From assembly GCA_036346205.1 (NCBI GenBank), contig JARFJB010002137.1, positions 244,501 to 308,500 of the forward strand: DNA of 64,000 nt, written 5' to 3'. Below are positions 12,178 to 22,237 of the stretch, in pieces (the first letter of the stretch is position 1; each line of letters begins with the position of its first letter). Both the position numbers and the translations under genes were made by a program. This stretch comes from Vesta saturnalis. Its lineage: Eukaryota; Arthropoda; Insecta; Coleoptera; Lampyridae. The notes under the pieces are model-generated. The model searched no databases. It worked only from the letters and a program-made list of their open reading frames with translations, and was not told the origin of the DNA.

Positions 12178-12251
12178 ATCTCGATGGTGCAGTTGGTTAG
12201 CGCGGTACTCTGGCAAAGTACAGGTCGTAGGTTCAAATCCTACTCGAGGTA
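12178..12251 (+). tRNA. tRNA-like fold, anticodon GGC (Ala), inside a repeat
   Basis: A 74-nt cloverleaf can be drawn: acceptor ATCTCGA/TCGAGGT, D-arm GTGC/GCGC with loop AGTTGGTTA, anticodon stem GTACT/AGTAC with loop CTGGCAA, five-base variable loop, T-arm GTAGG/CCTAC with loop TTCAAAT, and discriminator A. Box A (TGGTGCAGTTGG) and box B (GGTTCAAATCC) of a Pol III promoter are present. GGC is not a normal eukaryotic alanine anticodon; the sister copy has AGC, and the alanine identity pair G3:U70 is missing. It is most likely a tRNA-derived repeat head and not a working tRNA gene. Confidence 0.55.
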
Positions 12252-12367
12252 AACTTTTTATTTATGTATTTAATAAAATTAATAATAATTTTTAATTACA
12301 AATTTACTTTTGAACTTAATCGTTCATAACAAAACTTATAATTATTTAAGGGTCATAATGTTTTAAT

Positions 12368-12760
12368 GCCTACCGCTTGCCTATTTCCTTTCAGCATCCT
12401 GAGACTTGTTTCTTCATCTTCTTTGCCATCTTCCGTTATTTGGACCCCTAGATAAGTAAACTTTTTTACTCTTTGCATAACTAGCGTTACCATTCCGGGC
12501 CGTTGTATTGCCAGATTTTCATTTCCTGCTCTGTTCTGCTGGCTCCTCAGTACCATGTATTTTGATTTGTTTCCATTTATTTCCAACCTCACCTTCCTCG
12601 CTTTCCCTTCCAAATTTTGTATTAGCTTTTCCAAGTCCTCTTTGTTGTGCGCTATCAGAGTCAGATCATCCGTGTAAGCCAAACCTTGGTGTTTTGAGTT
12701 GATCATGTTAGCTGTCGTTGAAAGCGGATCGCCCTGTCTGACCCCTAGCAGATATAAATT
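12368..12760 (-). pseudogene. LINE reverse transcriptase, palm region
   Basis: Minus strand. GVRQGDPLSTT near 12750 is RT motif 4 with a short deletion after it; LAYTDDLTLIAHNKEDLEKL follows, in which YTDD stands where YADD is usual (both catalytic Asp kept, Ala to Thr). Then come EINGNKSKYMVLRSQQ and KKFTYLGVQITEDGKEDEE, the motif E region. The 5' fingers are missing; a TA tract begins just upstream at 12790. Continues beyond the composite insertion in the 11146-11823 segment. Confidence 0.88.
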
Positions 12761-12785
12761 ACATAATATTGAATTTGATATATGT

Positions 12786-12789
<4 letters not shown>

Positions 12790-12852
<63 letters not shown>
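12790..12852. repeat. TA microsatellite
   Basis: About 31 TA units. The preceding 35 bases (ATAAATTACATAATATTGAA) resemble positions 16240-16275 in Penelope element 1a, so the tract may have grown inside a small Penelope relic. Confidence 0.95.
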
Positions 12853-12855
<3 letters not shown>

Positions 12856-12899
12856 TTTTAAAAGTGAGTTACATTATATCTAAATTCCAAGTATATTTG

Positions 12900-13317
12900 T
12901 GATACTTACTGATCATGTAATTTCTAAACGACTGACCGATTGAGGCAATATTCACACCATATATTTATTTTGTCGAGACGGTGGTTTAGATTTTTTTTCA
13001 CTAAAAAATGGCTAAACCAATTTGAATGAATTCTATTGTATAGAGATTTTGGGCACATGGAATGTTTTGGCGTTTGCGAAGTTTAGGTAGGGGGAACGAT
13101 TTAGTGATACTTATTTGAAAAGGGCGAGGGAAAGAGGAGGGTAATAAACTCTGAAACGGTTGAATCAATTTGAATAAAATTCAATGAATATAAGAACTTT
13201 AGGAGACAGGAAATGTTTTAAGGTTATTTATCTGAACAGAGAAGCGGGATAAACTCAGAAATGTATGTTAACTGCAATTAAACGAGCAACAATAAAAACA
13301 TAAACATATGCAAAAAC

Positions 13318-13319
<2 letters not shown>
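12900..13319. repeat. Diverged two-unit tandem repeat
   Basis: Two related stretches about 140 bases apart (13005-13075 and 13150-13225) share the order CAATTTGAAT, AATTC, ATTTTAGG or TTTTGGGC, and GGAATGTTTT or GAAATGTTTT. No coding frame. It resembles the non-coding body of a dispersed arthropod repeat; I cannot name the family. Confidence 0.4.

Positions 13320-13369
<50 letters not shown>
13320..13369. repeat. TA microsatellite
   Basis: About 25 AT units directly next to the presumed left end of the Tigger/pogo element; pogo-like elements target TA dinucleotides. Confidence 0.95.
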
Positions 13370-13370
<1 letters not shown>

Positions 13371-13371
13371 G

Positions 13372-15182
13372 TAGGGTAAGTCCGAGATAGTTCGACCACC
13401 GGGAGAGACCGACCAGTAACGCAGAACGATTAAAAAGTATTCGATAGGCGGCTCTCCTTGTTCTTCGCTAAATGCTGCTTAGTCATTCGCATGGTCCCTT
13501 CTTGTTGAAACGTTATTGTTAACTAAAAGTAGAAAGTTATTCATTATTTGTTATTTTAAGGGTGCTCAGAATTTTACGACAATAACAGTGCTAGTGCTAT
13601 TGCTTCCGAGCAGGTAAGTTTATTGAAGTAAACTCCTTTTGCTTTGCTAAAAGGGATATTACACAATTTAACCTAATATATTGAGGCATAACATAAACAC
13701 TAACACAGCGTCCTGATGGTCGATCTCTCCCGGTATTTTGGATTAGTCCAACCACTTTATCCATGAAAATATCATACAACAAATTGAAAACTTTTGTTTT
13801 CAAAACTGTTAATCAAGTACATTTTTGATGTGATATATAGCGTGCGATCATAAAAATTATTTTTTCAGATCAATATGCCTAACATTTACCACTGAAAAGG
13901 CAGTTCGAGTAGAGCTACTGGGACCTCCCAGCAGCTTCAAGATCCCATAAACGCAGTACACAATAAAACAATGTGGGTTAACGAAACTGCTAAACAATTT
14001 GTAATCCCAAAAGCGACTATTAAAGACCGATTAAAGTGAAAACGATACCAGTAAAACTTGTCGTCTTGGTCCTCCATCGTTCTTAACAGAAGTTACCTAA
14101 CAGAAACTCGTAAAACATATAAAGAAACTTCAATCATTTGGTTTTGAACCAGATCGCGAGTCTGTTAGAACATGGGCTTTCCAATTAGCGGAAAGACTAG
14201 GTGAAAAACACAAATTTAATAAAGAATCAGGCAAGGCCGGTTACGATTGACTGCAATTATTTCTGCGTCGTCATCCTGATATTTGTATCAGAAGGGTAGA
14301 GGGAGTTTCGATTGCTCGAGCTGCAGGTATACTAAGCATTATTTTGAACTGTTAAGCAAAATTCTGTGCGAAAATGATTTACATAAAAAGCCTTCAAATA
14401 TTTTCAATGTCGAAGAAACTGGACTGCAGCTAAATGACAGACCAGTACAGGTATTGGCAGCCAAAGGTTCTAAAAATGTTTCGGCAATAACTTCGGGGGA
14501 AAAAGACGAAACAATTTCCGTTATAGCTTGTTGTAATGCCGAAGGAGTGTTCTTAACACCATTTTCAGTATTTAAAGGCAAAAATAAAAAGGACGAGTCT
14601 TTAGATGGAATGCCAAATGGATCGGGTATGGCATTGAGAAATCAGGATACGTAAATGCATCTATATTTTTGGCTTGGCTAAAAATCACTTTGTCCCTCGT
14701 AAACCGGCTGGAACAATTTACTTATTTTGCACGGTCACACGTCTCACACAAATTCTGTTGAGATATTGGAATTTTGCGAACAGAATTATATCATCCTATG
14801 TTTACCCAGCCACAGTACACATTACTTACAGCCTCTTGATAGGGCATTTTCAAGTCCCTTAAGAGTAATTATTATGTGGCTTATAACAATTACGTTAAGT
14901 CAAATTGTGCTAGAAAATTATCTAGGCTTCAATTTGGAAAACTTTTAGGATTCGCTTGGAACAAATCTTCAAGTGTAGAAAATGCAGGATTTCGATCTAC
15001 CGGAATTGCATCATACAATCCCGAAGTAATTCCTGATTATGCTTACATTGGTCTTAATGTGGAACCACCTGCTACACAAAATGCTTCTTTTGACTCTCCT
15101 ATTCTACACACCTGCTCTCAGTCTTCTAATGTTCGACCTCGTACACCATCGCCTCGTCCTGGTTGTTCTCATTTTGTTGTTA
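13372..15182 (+). mobile_element. Decayed Tigger/pogo DNA transposon
   Basis: Contains a broken Tigger/pogo transposase gene (13875-15182). Upstream, GTCCGAGATAGTTCG followed by ACCACCGGGAGAGACCGACC (13381-13415) recurs inverted near 13718-13755 (GGTCGATCTCTCCCGGTATT), which suggests inverted (sub)terminal repeats. The left end lies against a TA tract; the right end runs into a family A end. Confidence 0.75.
13875..15182 (+). pseudogene. Tigger/pogo-like transposase pseudogene
   Basis: Begins MPNIYH with a premature stop, then a CENP-B-type helix-turn-helix region (WVNETAKQFVIPKATIKDRL). After several stops the DDE_1 catalytic domain appears: KPSNIFNVEETGLQLNDRPV, LAAKGSKNVSAITSGEKDET, ISVIACCNAEGVFLTPFSVF and KGKNKK. 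Later pieces in other frames give HFVPRKPAG, HGHTSHTNSVEILEF, HSTHYLQPLDRAF and KLSRLQFGKLLGFAWNK. The first catalytic Asp (usually NVDETG) is Glu here, and the second (usually DGHASH) is His. With these losses and multiple frameshifts the protein is dead. Full-length relatives are about 500 residues. Confidence 0.9.
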
Positions 15183-15256
15183 AATTTAATTCATTTTTTT
15201 TAATTTCCATTTTGCAGGTTGGAAGGTCGTGAGGTGTTCCACACCAGATATTTAGT
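15183..15256 (+). repeat. Family A, terminal piece (copy 3)
   Basis: TTTAATTTCCATTTTGCAGG, TTGGAAGGTCGTG and GTGTTCCACACCAGATATTT match the 3' end of family A. The segment sits exactly at the end of the Tigger open region, so it was joined there by insertion or deletion. Confidence 0.8.
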
Positions 15257-15399
15257 TTTGTGGTTGAGTTAAGAAAGCGAAATTATAGAATAATATCGTT
15301 CCCATAGATACAAATGCATAGACCTAATAACTGGCATAGGTGGGTCTACGCGTTTAAATACAACACATTGTCAAGTGAAAATATATAAGTAAAATAACA
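15257..15399. other. No recognisable feature
   Basis: Short AT-rich spacer between a family A end and Penelope 1a. It may include the outermost bases of the Penelope element. Confidence 0.4.
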
Positions 15400-15690
15400 A
15401 AAAAGTAGTTATGGTAACAAATCATTATGGTAAAATAGCAACCTTCATGTAAATTATAATTCTATATTTGAAACATCTGGTGAGTTTATAAAATCAACCC
15501 GTTCGTCCATTAGAGGTACTTACTGTTAATTTTTATAAATTTCGGATGCTTTCAAAACATCCAATTTGTCCTTTTTATTACAAAAATGTAAAAATTTAAC
15601 GTTCATTTGTAAAATAATAAGGTGATTATTTACTCTTAAATAATTTGATTTGTCTGTGTGTTTATATTTGTAACATCTAATGTGTTCTTT
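15400..15690 (-). pseudogene. Inverted Penelope 3' end (GIY-YIG tail)
   Basis: Minus strand reads FLHFCNKKDKLDVLKASEIY followed by PLMDERVDFINSPDVSNIEL, the end of the GIY-YIG endonuclease domain of Penelope family 1. It matches the minus-strand 3' end of copy 1b at 53566-53830 nearly word for word at the DNA level. It is inverted relative to the adjacent main body. Confidence 0.82.
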
Positions 15691-15754
15691 GTATGTAATA
15701 TTCAAGTTGTTAAGTGTGCTACTTTGTACTTCAAGTCCTTTTGATCTTATAGAC

Positions 15755-15965
15755 TCACTTTTAACAGAGATGTTAACGAATAATTTGTTACCATTACCAC
15801 TTGTGTGTTATTTTACTTATACATTTTCTCTTGATAATGATACATTTATTGAAACGCGTAGAGAAACATATAATTTTATATATGAAATTGTAGAAATATA
15901 TTGTATTTTAAACATTAGTGCTATTAGATATGGAATTCCATGAGGTAAGGTTAAAGAATATAGAT
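15755..15965 (+). repeat. Penelope 1a left pseudo-LTR
   Basis: Direct repeat partner of 17600-17815. Shared words include TTCTCTTGATAATGATA, TATTGAAACGC, TATTGTATTTTAAACATTAG and AGGTTAAAGAATATA. The TTGATAATGA...GAAACGC order recalls a worn hammerhead core. Confidence 0.8.
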
Positions 15966-16249
15966 TTAATCAAAGAGTCTTTGTTAGAAGAGCAAACGAT
16001 ATTATACAACAAACTTGTGATTACACATGGAATAGCAAGTGAAAAGATATCGTTTAACAAAAAATGTTTTAAGAAAAATGTGATAACTACTTACGTTGTT
16101 TTCTAGAACTACAAATTCGATAACTGAAAAGATAATTAAGAACCCTCAAAGGAGCTGGCTTAAAGAAGAAGCTAATAATGGTTTCGAACTAGAGATAACG
16201 TGAATGTTCCTTTGAAGCTACTTTATTCAGAAACTGTATATAAATTACA

Positions 16250-17590
16250 TAATGTTGAATTTAATATATTTGTCAATAACGTTAGACAAACTGGCAGTTA
16301 CATCAAACATAACAAATACATCACACAAAAAAAATAAAATTCTAAAACTTATCCAGAAACAACACCATCAACACAGAACAAACGTAAATCAGAAAAATTC
16401 CTACATTTTTCACACAAGATTCGTAAACTTGTCAAATGTTTAATCTGATAACAAAGAATTAGAGAACAGAAATAATCTAATTTCTGTTAAAGCAGACAAA
16501 GGTAACACTTTAGTAATTATTTTAAATGATAGTTATATGTAGAAAGTTACATTTTTATACAAGTATCCACAAGCACCAAAACTATACGGTCTCATAAATA
16601 TCCATAAACCAAATACGCCTATTAGACCAGTAGTTTCTTACATCCAAGCATCTTTTAGCAAATTAACTAAATCACAAACGATTTAAAGAACAAATCATAA
16701 CATTCTATTAAAAATTCTTTATAAAAAGATGGCTGACCTACGGGCAGTCCAATTTTGCTCATTTTAGTTAATATCTTTATGGATAATTTAGAGATCAAAT
16801 TTTTTAATTAAATGGTTCTGATAAAATTGTAATTTGGTTTCGTTCTGTTGCTGATATTTTAGCATGTTTTGACAGTTCATCAGATTTCAATAATGAGTTT
16901 TTAATTAATATTAACAATTTACACCCTAACATAAAATTTACAGTAGGAAAAGAACAAAATGAAGCCATTAATTTTCTAGATTTAACCATAAAAATGAATA
17001 CACAGTTTAAGCTGTCCATATTCAGAAAACCTACACATACAGACATTACAATTGCTAACGATTAATGACCGCATAAAACACTTAAATTAGCGGCATATAA
17101 ATCATTAGTACATACATCAATGTCGTTACCATTGAACCAAACAAATTTCAATAACGAAATATCAATTATAAAACAAAATGCATAAGCAAATGGTTACATG
17201 TCAAATATAATCGACACTTAAAATCAAAATACAAATTGCCTATCAAAAATATTTATCCAGTTAACACAGAACGGAAAGGAAAGAAATACATATTTTGGAA
17301 AAATATCAGAAAAAGTAACTCACATATTACAAAAGGACAAGAAGTACAAATCAGTTTTCAAAACTAATACTAGTTTTGTTAAATGTACAAATATATAAAC
17401 ACACAGAAAAATCAAATTATGCCAAACATTTAATAGTAAATAATCACCTTATGGATTCATAAAACAACATTAAATTTTTATATTTTTATAATAAAAAGAC
17501 AACTTAAGTATTTTGGAAGCGAAATTTATAAACATAAATAGAAAGTACCTTTAATGAACGAACAGATTGATCTTTTAAACTCAACTTTCT
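16250..17590 (+). pseudogene. Penelope reverse transcriptase/GIY-YIG pseudogene (1a)
   Basis: Fragments in several frames give VKADKGNTLVIILND (motif 1 region), PKLYGLINIHKPNTPIRPVV (motif 2), GLPTGSPILLILVNIFMDNL (motif 4 region), then FDSSSDFNNEFLININNLHP, INFLDL and FRKPTHTD. The catalytic YVDD box reads SVAD, so polymerase activity is lost. The GIY-YIG endonuclease is reduced to its end (EIYKHK, PLMNEQIDLLNS near 17520-17580). Penelope elements encode RT plus a C-terminal GIY-YIG nuclease of about 800 residues in total. Confidence 0.85.
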
Positions 17591-17599
17591 CAGGTATTT

Positions 17600-17815
17600 T
17601 TAACATATTTTACTTTAATGACCACAACTACTTGTTTTGTCACTTTACATATATATTCTCTCTTGATAATGATAATGTTGTATTGAAACGCTTAGAAAAA
17701 TAAATAATTATATAAAATAAATTAGTGAATATTATTGTATTTTAAACATTAGTACTATTAGATATAGAATTCCACGAAGTAAGGTTAAAGAATATAAATT
17801 TGATATTTACGGTTT
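17600..17815 (+). repeat. Penelope 1a right pseudo-LTR
   Basis: Direct repeat of 15755-15965, with TATTCTCTCTTGATAATGAT, GTATTGAAACGCTTAG and GAATTCCACGAAGTAAGG. A third copy of the same region is at 55380-55500 beside element 1b. Confidence 0.8.
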
Positions 17816-17940
17816 TCTAAAGAACACTCTAAAACAAAAATTAAATTTAAACTTAACAAGACAGATGTAGGAATAAATACTAATATAATTATACGCAGTG
17901 TTACGTGCCATAATAATACACATAAACTAGTAGAAATATA

Positions 17941-19017
17941 TTTAAAAATTGAATTCTTCAATTTTTAATTCGCTGTACATAGCTCAAAAAATAGGAAGAC
18001 GACGAACACATTCGTTGTTTTAATGTAAACGTGTACTAATTATAATCCTAATATGAATCAACAGACATTGGTGATACTGATGTAAGACAGGCATTGAAAA
18101 ATTTGTTTAGTAATATTATTATATACACAAAAGTATATTTAAAGAAATTTTACTTAAATATTTAAAATACTTTAACATTTTAATATAAGTTATAATTAAT
18201 AAATATTTGAATAACAGGAATAGGCACGGGATAATTAAAAAACATGTAAAAGTATATATTTATCTGAATTCCAAGCAAAAAAATGAAATACCTACTCCGA
18301 CATGAATTTTAACAATTGTGAAGTGAATCTGTATAAAAGATCTTTATGCATTTAAATTAAGAAATTTTTATTTAGGATTTACTAGATGTAAATTTTAATG
18401 AGTCACTTGTATTGACATTAATAATTAAGATTAAGAACGAAAACCATCCTACATTGTTTACAATAATGGACAAGATGAACCAGAAATTCACGTCCAATAG
18501 TTTTATGCCTGATCGGTGATAATTAGGAATATTTACTTGTGTGTATTTTAGTATTTACAATCCAGTATAATAATAAATGTTTGCCCAACATGCCAAAATT
18601 TTATACCACACAGTCTTACAAGTAGAAGGTACAAATAATTTAAATCTTTATATTTCATACAATGAAGTATTAATAATTTTCGCTGTTTATTGTTCACATG
18701 CTCTTAGTAAAATTTACAGTTAAGGAAAAAATTTAAACTCATGCATTTTACAAATTACTGTTTCGAAAAAAATCCGTATTCAAAAGTCATGCTTCACATA
18801 AAATGTAATATACGGTGAGAAAAGTTTCATTGACATTTATTAGTAATAAAATTGCTAATAAATGCAAATTTGTTATTATTAAATAATGTTCTATTAATGC
18901 GAAATAAAAATTAAATGACTTGTAGAATTGATTTAGCCGAAATTTTTAGATCAAACGTTATCCTTGTCAAAAACTTTCAATAAGGAAAAAAACGTTATAA
19001 AATATAAAATTTTAATC
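17941..19017. other. No recognisable feature
   Basis: Very AT-rich sequence with no coding frame above chance and no match elsewhere in the window that I can see. Confidence 0.45.
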
Positions 19018-19590
19018 ACACCTGCTTCACCGGGTGTGCTCTGTGTCCAAGATAATGAGAACCACTATGGGGATCTTGGAAACGGCAAGAGATACAGATT
19101 TGGTTAAATGGGAGAAAATTTACGTAATCAACGACCTAATGAAATGAGGTTTAAAATCCCTGAAAAAATGTTTGGTTCTTAAGATATTTTGAAAAAGTTG
19201 AATTTTTGGATTTTACAAATTATTTTTTTCTGGCGTTAATATTTGGTATAGACCAAAACCCAAGACATTTCTTTGCATTAACTTTTAATACCCTTTAAGG
19301 TGGCGTTGTTTGTTTTTAATCCCACATTTTATCTTTGCGTAACCATCATCAACTTCATTTTTTTTAAATACGACCCTAGTATTCTGATATCAGGTTATTA
19401 AAGTCCTTTGATTCCGAATCCAATGATGTACACACATTATAGTTTAATTGGGTTTTAGTCTTGTTTTTGGCCTTAATCAAGAGAAATCCTATTACGGACC
19501 TGTACATATTTTTTTACTTTTTAAGAATTAATAATTACCTACATCTATTAACAGTTTACATCATTTAAGTATTTAATAGTAATCCAATGA
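19018..19590. repeat. Long terminal inverted repeat, left arm
   Basis: Left partner of 21420-21890; see the element entry. A partly duplicated stretch follows at 19865-19950 (AATTGCCTAGATCAG, AGATACTTAATAATG), so the inner border is rearranged. Confidence 0.75.
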
Positions 19591-20132
19591 CTGAATTGAT
19601 ATACCAATTTAATAGAAAAACAAGGATCATGTCAAAGTACGTTATGATGGTAAAGAACGGTCCTGGAATCGTTGTGCCGAAAATACCAGTCCACATATTC
19701 CATCCAAATCGAGATTTTGCCGATTGTGCGGATTGTTTTCAGACCAATAATGTAGATTTCGCCTATTAAAAATACTATTATTCGTAACCATGCTCTCATC
19801 AGACCATATTATTTGTTATGGAGAATTTATAATTCTCCTAGCATTTTCTTGTGTACCATTCACGTTTTACGAATAAATAATTGCCTAGATCAGTTAACAG
19901 CTTAGACCATTTAGATACTTAATAATGTTCCATTGGTAGAATTATGTCAAATTCGTACATTAGTAACAAATCCTACTTTTCTTAAAATTATTTTCCTTTT
20001 CTAACTAGACAAAAGCATGCTTTGGAAAACAAATGAATGTGATAAAAGCGTATTATAGATTTGGATTGGTTATTTGAAACATTAGTTTAGTGTGTAATAA
20101 TCGGTCATTTTTTCTATTAATTGTGTTTTCTA

Positions 20133-21312
20133 ATGGACAAGTTTGACATGGTGGCATGTTTCATTTGATCCAACCAAAATTGTTCTGTTGCGGAGCGTAT
20201 GTATTTAGAGAAGTGTCCCGAAAGGAGACCTCCAAATAAAAGGAGTATTAGCAAATTAGTATCAAATCTCAAAGCGTATGGTTCCTTTAAAAAACCTGTA
20301 GTTTCTCGGCAAAATACCAGCAGTGAGGACAGAGTACACAATGTTTTGCTAGCTATCACTGACGATCCTGGTATACCAACCCGGCGAATTGAACAAAACA
20401 ATTGCATATTTTATTTTAAAAAAACAAAAAGTTCATCCATGCAAGTACAGAATTTGTTAAGGACCTAGATAGGGTAATTTATGCTGTGAATGGTATTTCA
20501 GAAAATGCCAACAGAATATGAATTTTCCATATTAAGTAATATAGTCTGATGAGAGCATGGTTGCAAATAATGGCGTTTTAATAAAAGAAATGTTCCAAAA
20601 TCGACACATTTTATTTTAAAAAAACAAAAATTTCATCCACACAAGTACAGAATTTGCCAAGGACTTGGGTTGGGTGATTTAGAAAGACGTTGTTTATTCT
20701 GTGAATAGTGTACAAGAAAATGCCAGGAGAATATGAAATAATATGGTTTGATGAGAGCATGGTTACAAATAATGGGATTTTTAATAAAAGAAATGTTCAG
20801 TATTGATCTGATACCAATTCACGGTTAAATAACACGTCGTGACATTAACACCGATTTGGTTTTAACATGTGGGCTAGTATTTTCGGCACAATGAATGTAG
20901 GACCGTTTATTTACCATTATAGTGTAACACCAGAGCGTTACCTTAATTTAGTGGAAAATGATTTAGTGAATGCTCTCAATAATATCTCTGGCTAAAGTTC
21001 GCGATAGTTGGATACAGCAGGATATGGCACCTACACATCATTCCAGAAGAGTTAAAAAGTATCTTTCAGTACGATTCCCAGGGAAAGTAATCGGAGCTCA
21101 TTCAGAGACACTCCGGCCAGCGCGTTCCTCAGATATAACCCAGTTTGATTTGTTTGTTAAAAACTATGTATAACAACAACTGAGGTACTTAGTATTAGAA
21201 GCATTTACTAGGATTGTCCCAAAAATGCTGACCAGGGATTTAGAATCTACTGTGAAAAGGTGTCATCTCTGTTTGGAAAACAATGAAAATTTGTTTGAAC
21301 ACATGCTTTAGA
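20133..21312 (+). pseudogene. Mariner-like transposase pseudogene
   Basis: N-terminal helix-turn-helix of the type common to arthropod mariner-like transposases: AERMYLEKCPERRPPNKRSI, SKLVSNLKAYGSFKKPVV, then VLLAITDDPGIPTRRIEQ. The catalytic domain is in pieces: first Asp in WFDESMV (about 20748), FNKRNVQYW, NVGPFIYHYSVTPERYLNLV, second Asp in SWIQQDMAPTHHSRR, and a third acidic site in SDITQFDLF. The three acidic positions survive but frames change several times and a 200-base tandem duplication (20406-20798) breaks the middle. Related to the transposase at 49066-50082. Confidence 0.85.
20406..20798 (+). repeat. Two-copy tandem duplication inside transposase
   Basis: A unit of about 200 bases is repeated once (20406-20600 and 20606-20798). 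Both contain ATTTTATTTTAAAAAAAC, TTCATCC, CAAGTACAGAATTTG, GTCTGATGAGAGCATGG or GTTTGATGAGAGCATGG, and AATAAAAGAAATGTTC. An inverted, more diverged piece of the same unit lies at 19785-19830 (CATGCTCTCATCAGACCATA). Confidence 0.85.
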
Positions 21313-21419
21313 TTTAATAGTTTTGTTCATATTCACTTGTTGTTTTTTATGTTTTAGGCCTGCAGTTAATTTACTTTGATATGATCCGTGTTTTTTTAAT
21401 TAAATTAGTAAATAAATTT

Positions 21420-21890
21420 GGTCATTGGATTGCTATTAAATATTTAAATGATAGAAACTGTTAATAGATATAAGTAATTAAAAAATAAAAAAACTATGTA
21501 CAGGTCCGTAACGGCAAGTACTTTAATAACCTGATATCAGAATACCAGGGTCGTATTTAAAAAAATGAAGTTGATGATGGTTTCGCAAAGACGAAACGTC
21601 GGATTGAAAAACTACTAATGCCACGTTAAAGGGCATTAAAAGTTAGTGTAGGGAAATGTCCTGGGTTTTGGTTTAGATCAAATATTAATGCCCGAGGACT
21701 ATAATTTGTAAAATTCAAAAATTCAATTTTTCAAAATAATCTAAAAACCAAAAATTGTGTCAATTGTATCTAAACGCCATTTTTGTTAGGCCTTTGATTA
21801 CGCATTTCACTAGATCTGTATCTCTTGCAGTTTTCAAGATTCACATAGTGGCCCTCATTATCTTGGACAAAAAGTATAGGTGTTACATGT
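21420..21890. repeat. Long terminal inverted repeat, right arm
   Basis: Right partner of 19018-19590, ending with ATTATCTTGGACAAAAAG and AGGTGTTAC. Open frames across it are by-products of the repeat. Confidence 0.75.
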
Positions 21891-22237
21891 ACGCACAGTT
21901 TTCCTACACTGTGTTAAAAATTATTGTTTTATTAACTTATTTTTTTCAAACGTCACATAAGTGACAAATTATGTCTTCATTGACAAGGTAAAAGTATCAC
22001 TTTATCGGATTAAGCAGATAAAATAGCAACGTTTGCTTATTTATGTGCCTAATCACATAAAATACAAAAATCCAACAGTTTAGCGAAATCATTTATTAAT
22101 CTGTCTTGTAAAGGTACAATAATTTAAAGGTTGGGTTTGGAAACAGACGCACTTCACCTAAGTCATTATTAATATTTGTTATCAACGACAGATCCTCGGA
22201 CAAATCCACTTATGGTAGGTTCACTTTCGAATTGGAT
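21891..22237. other. No recognisable feature
   Basis: AT-rich spacer between the long-TIR element and recombinase copy b. It might include the 3' flank of the recombinase element, but I see no terminal motif. Confidence 0.4.

Larger units (their letters stand above)
12004..12300. repeat. tRNA-bearing foldback repeat, inverted pair
   Basis: Two copies of one unit face each other. Each has a tRNA-like sequence followed by a tail beginning AAACTTTTTATTTATG and ending in ATTTTTAATTA. The left copy (minus strand) lacks the first acceptor strand; the right copy is complete and preceded by a leader with CAGTTCTACATACATAAAGA. Related copies are at 28725-28912 (single) and 43997-44119 (palindrome with the tRNA mostly lost). 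Confidence 0.85.
11824..12367. mobile_element. Composite insertion in a LINE: MITE plus tRNA foldback
   Basis: The unit is bounded by a 22-base inverted repeat (ATTAAAACATTATGACCC then TTAA at 11824-11845; its complement at 12346-12367). It is flanked by an imperfect direct repeat, CGCTACCGCTGCC on the left and GCCTACCGCTTGCC on the right, that looks like a target duplication of about 13 bases. Removing the unit and one flank brings the LINE reading frame back together (GNRQAV next to MTSVLKSK). Inside are a 47-bp inverted-repeat MITE and an inverted pair of tRNA-like sequences, so at least two events are stacked. Confidence 0.7.
15400..17940 (+). mobile_element. Penelope-like element 1a with inverted head
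   Basis: Layout: an inverted fragment of the element's own 3' end (15400-15690, minus strand), a terminal repeat (15755-15965), a broken RT gene, a GIY-YIG remnant and a second terminal repeat in direct orientation (17600-17815). Direct pseudo-LTRs plus an inverted 3' fragment at the 5' side are typical of Penelope insertions. The same arrangement occurs in copies 1b and 2b. Confidence 0.8.
19018..21890 (+). mobile_element. Mariner-type transposon with very long inverted repeats
   Basis: The left arm (19018-19590) and right arm (about 21420-21890) are diverged reverse complements over several hundred bases. Paired landmarks include TGTCCAAGATAATGAG, GACCAAAACCCAAGACATTT, AATACGACCCTAGTATTCTG, ATATCAGGTTATTAAAGT and ACGGACCTGTACAT. 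The left arm carries about 85 extra bases. Between the arms lies one broken transposase gene. Mariner-like elements usually have repeats of about 30 bases, so arms of 400 bases or more are unusual. Confidence 0.8.

Noticed and set aside
12178..12251. Functional alanine tRNA gene
   Set aside because: The fold is good, but it lies in a multi-copy foldback element, lacks the G3:U70 alanine identity pair, and has the unusual GGC anticodon; kept only as a tRNA-like feature.
11824..12367. Simple hAT insertion with 8-bp duplication (CTACCGCT)
   Set aside because: The shared flank is longer (about 13 bases, imperfect) and the contents are not hAT-like, so the class was left open.
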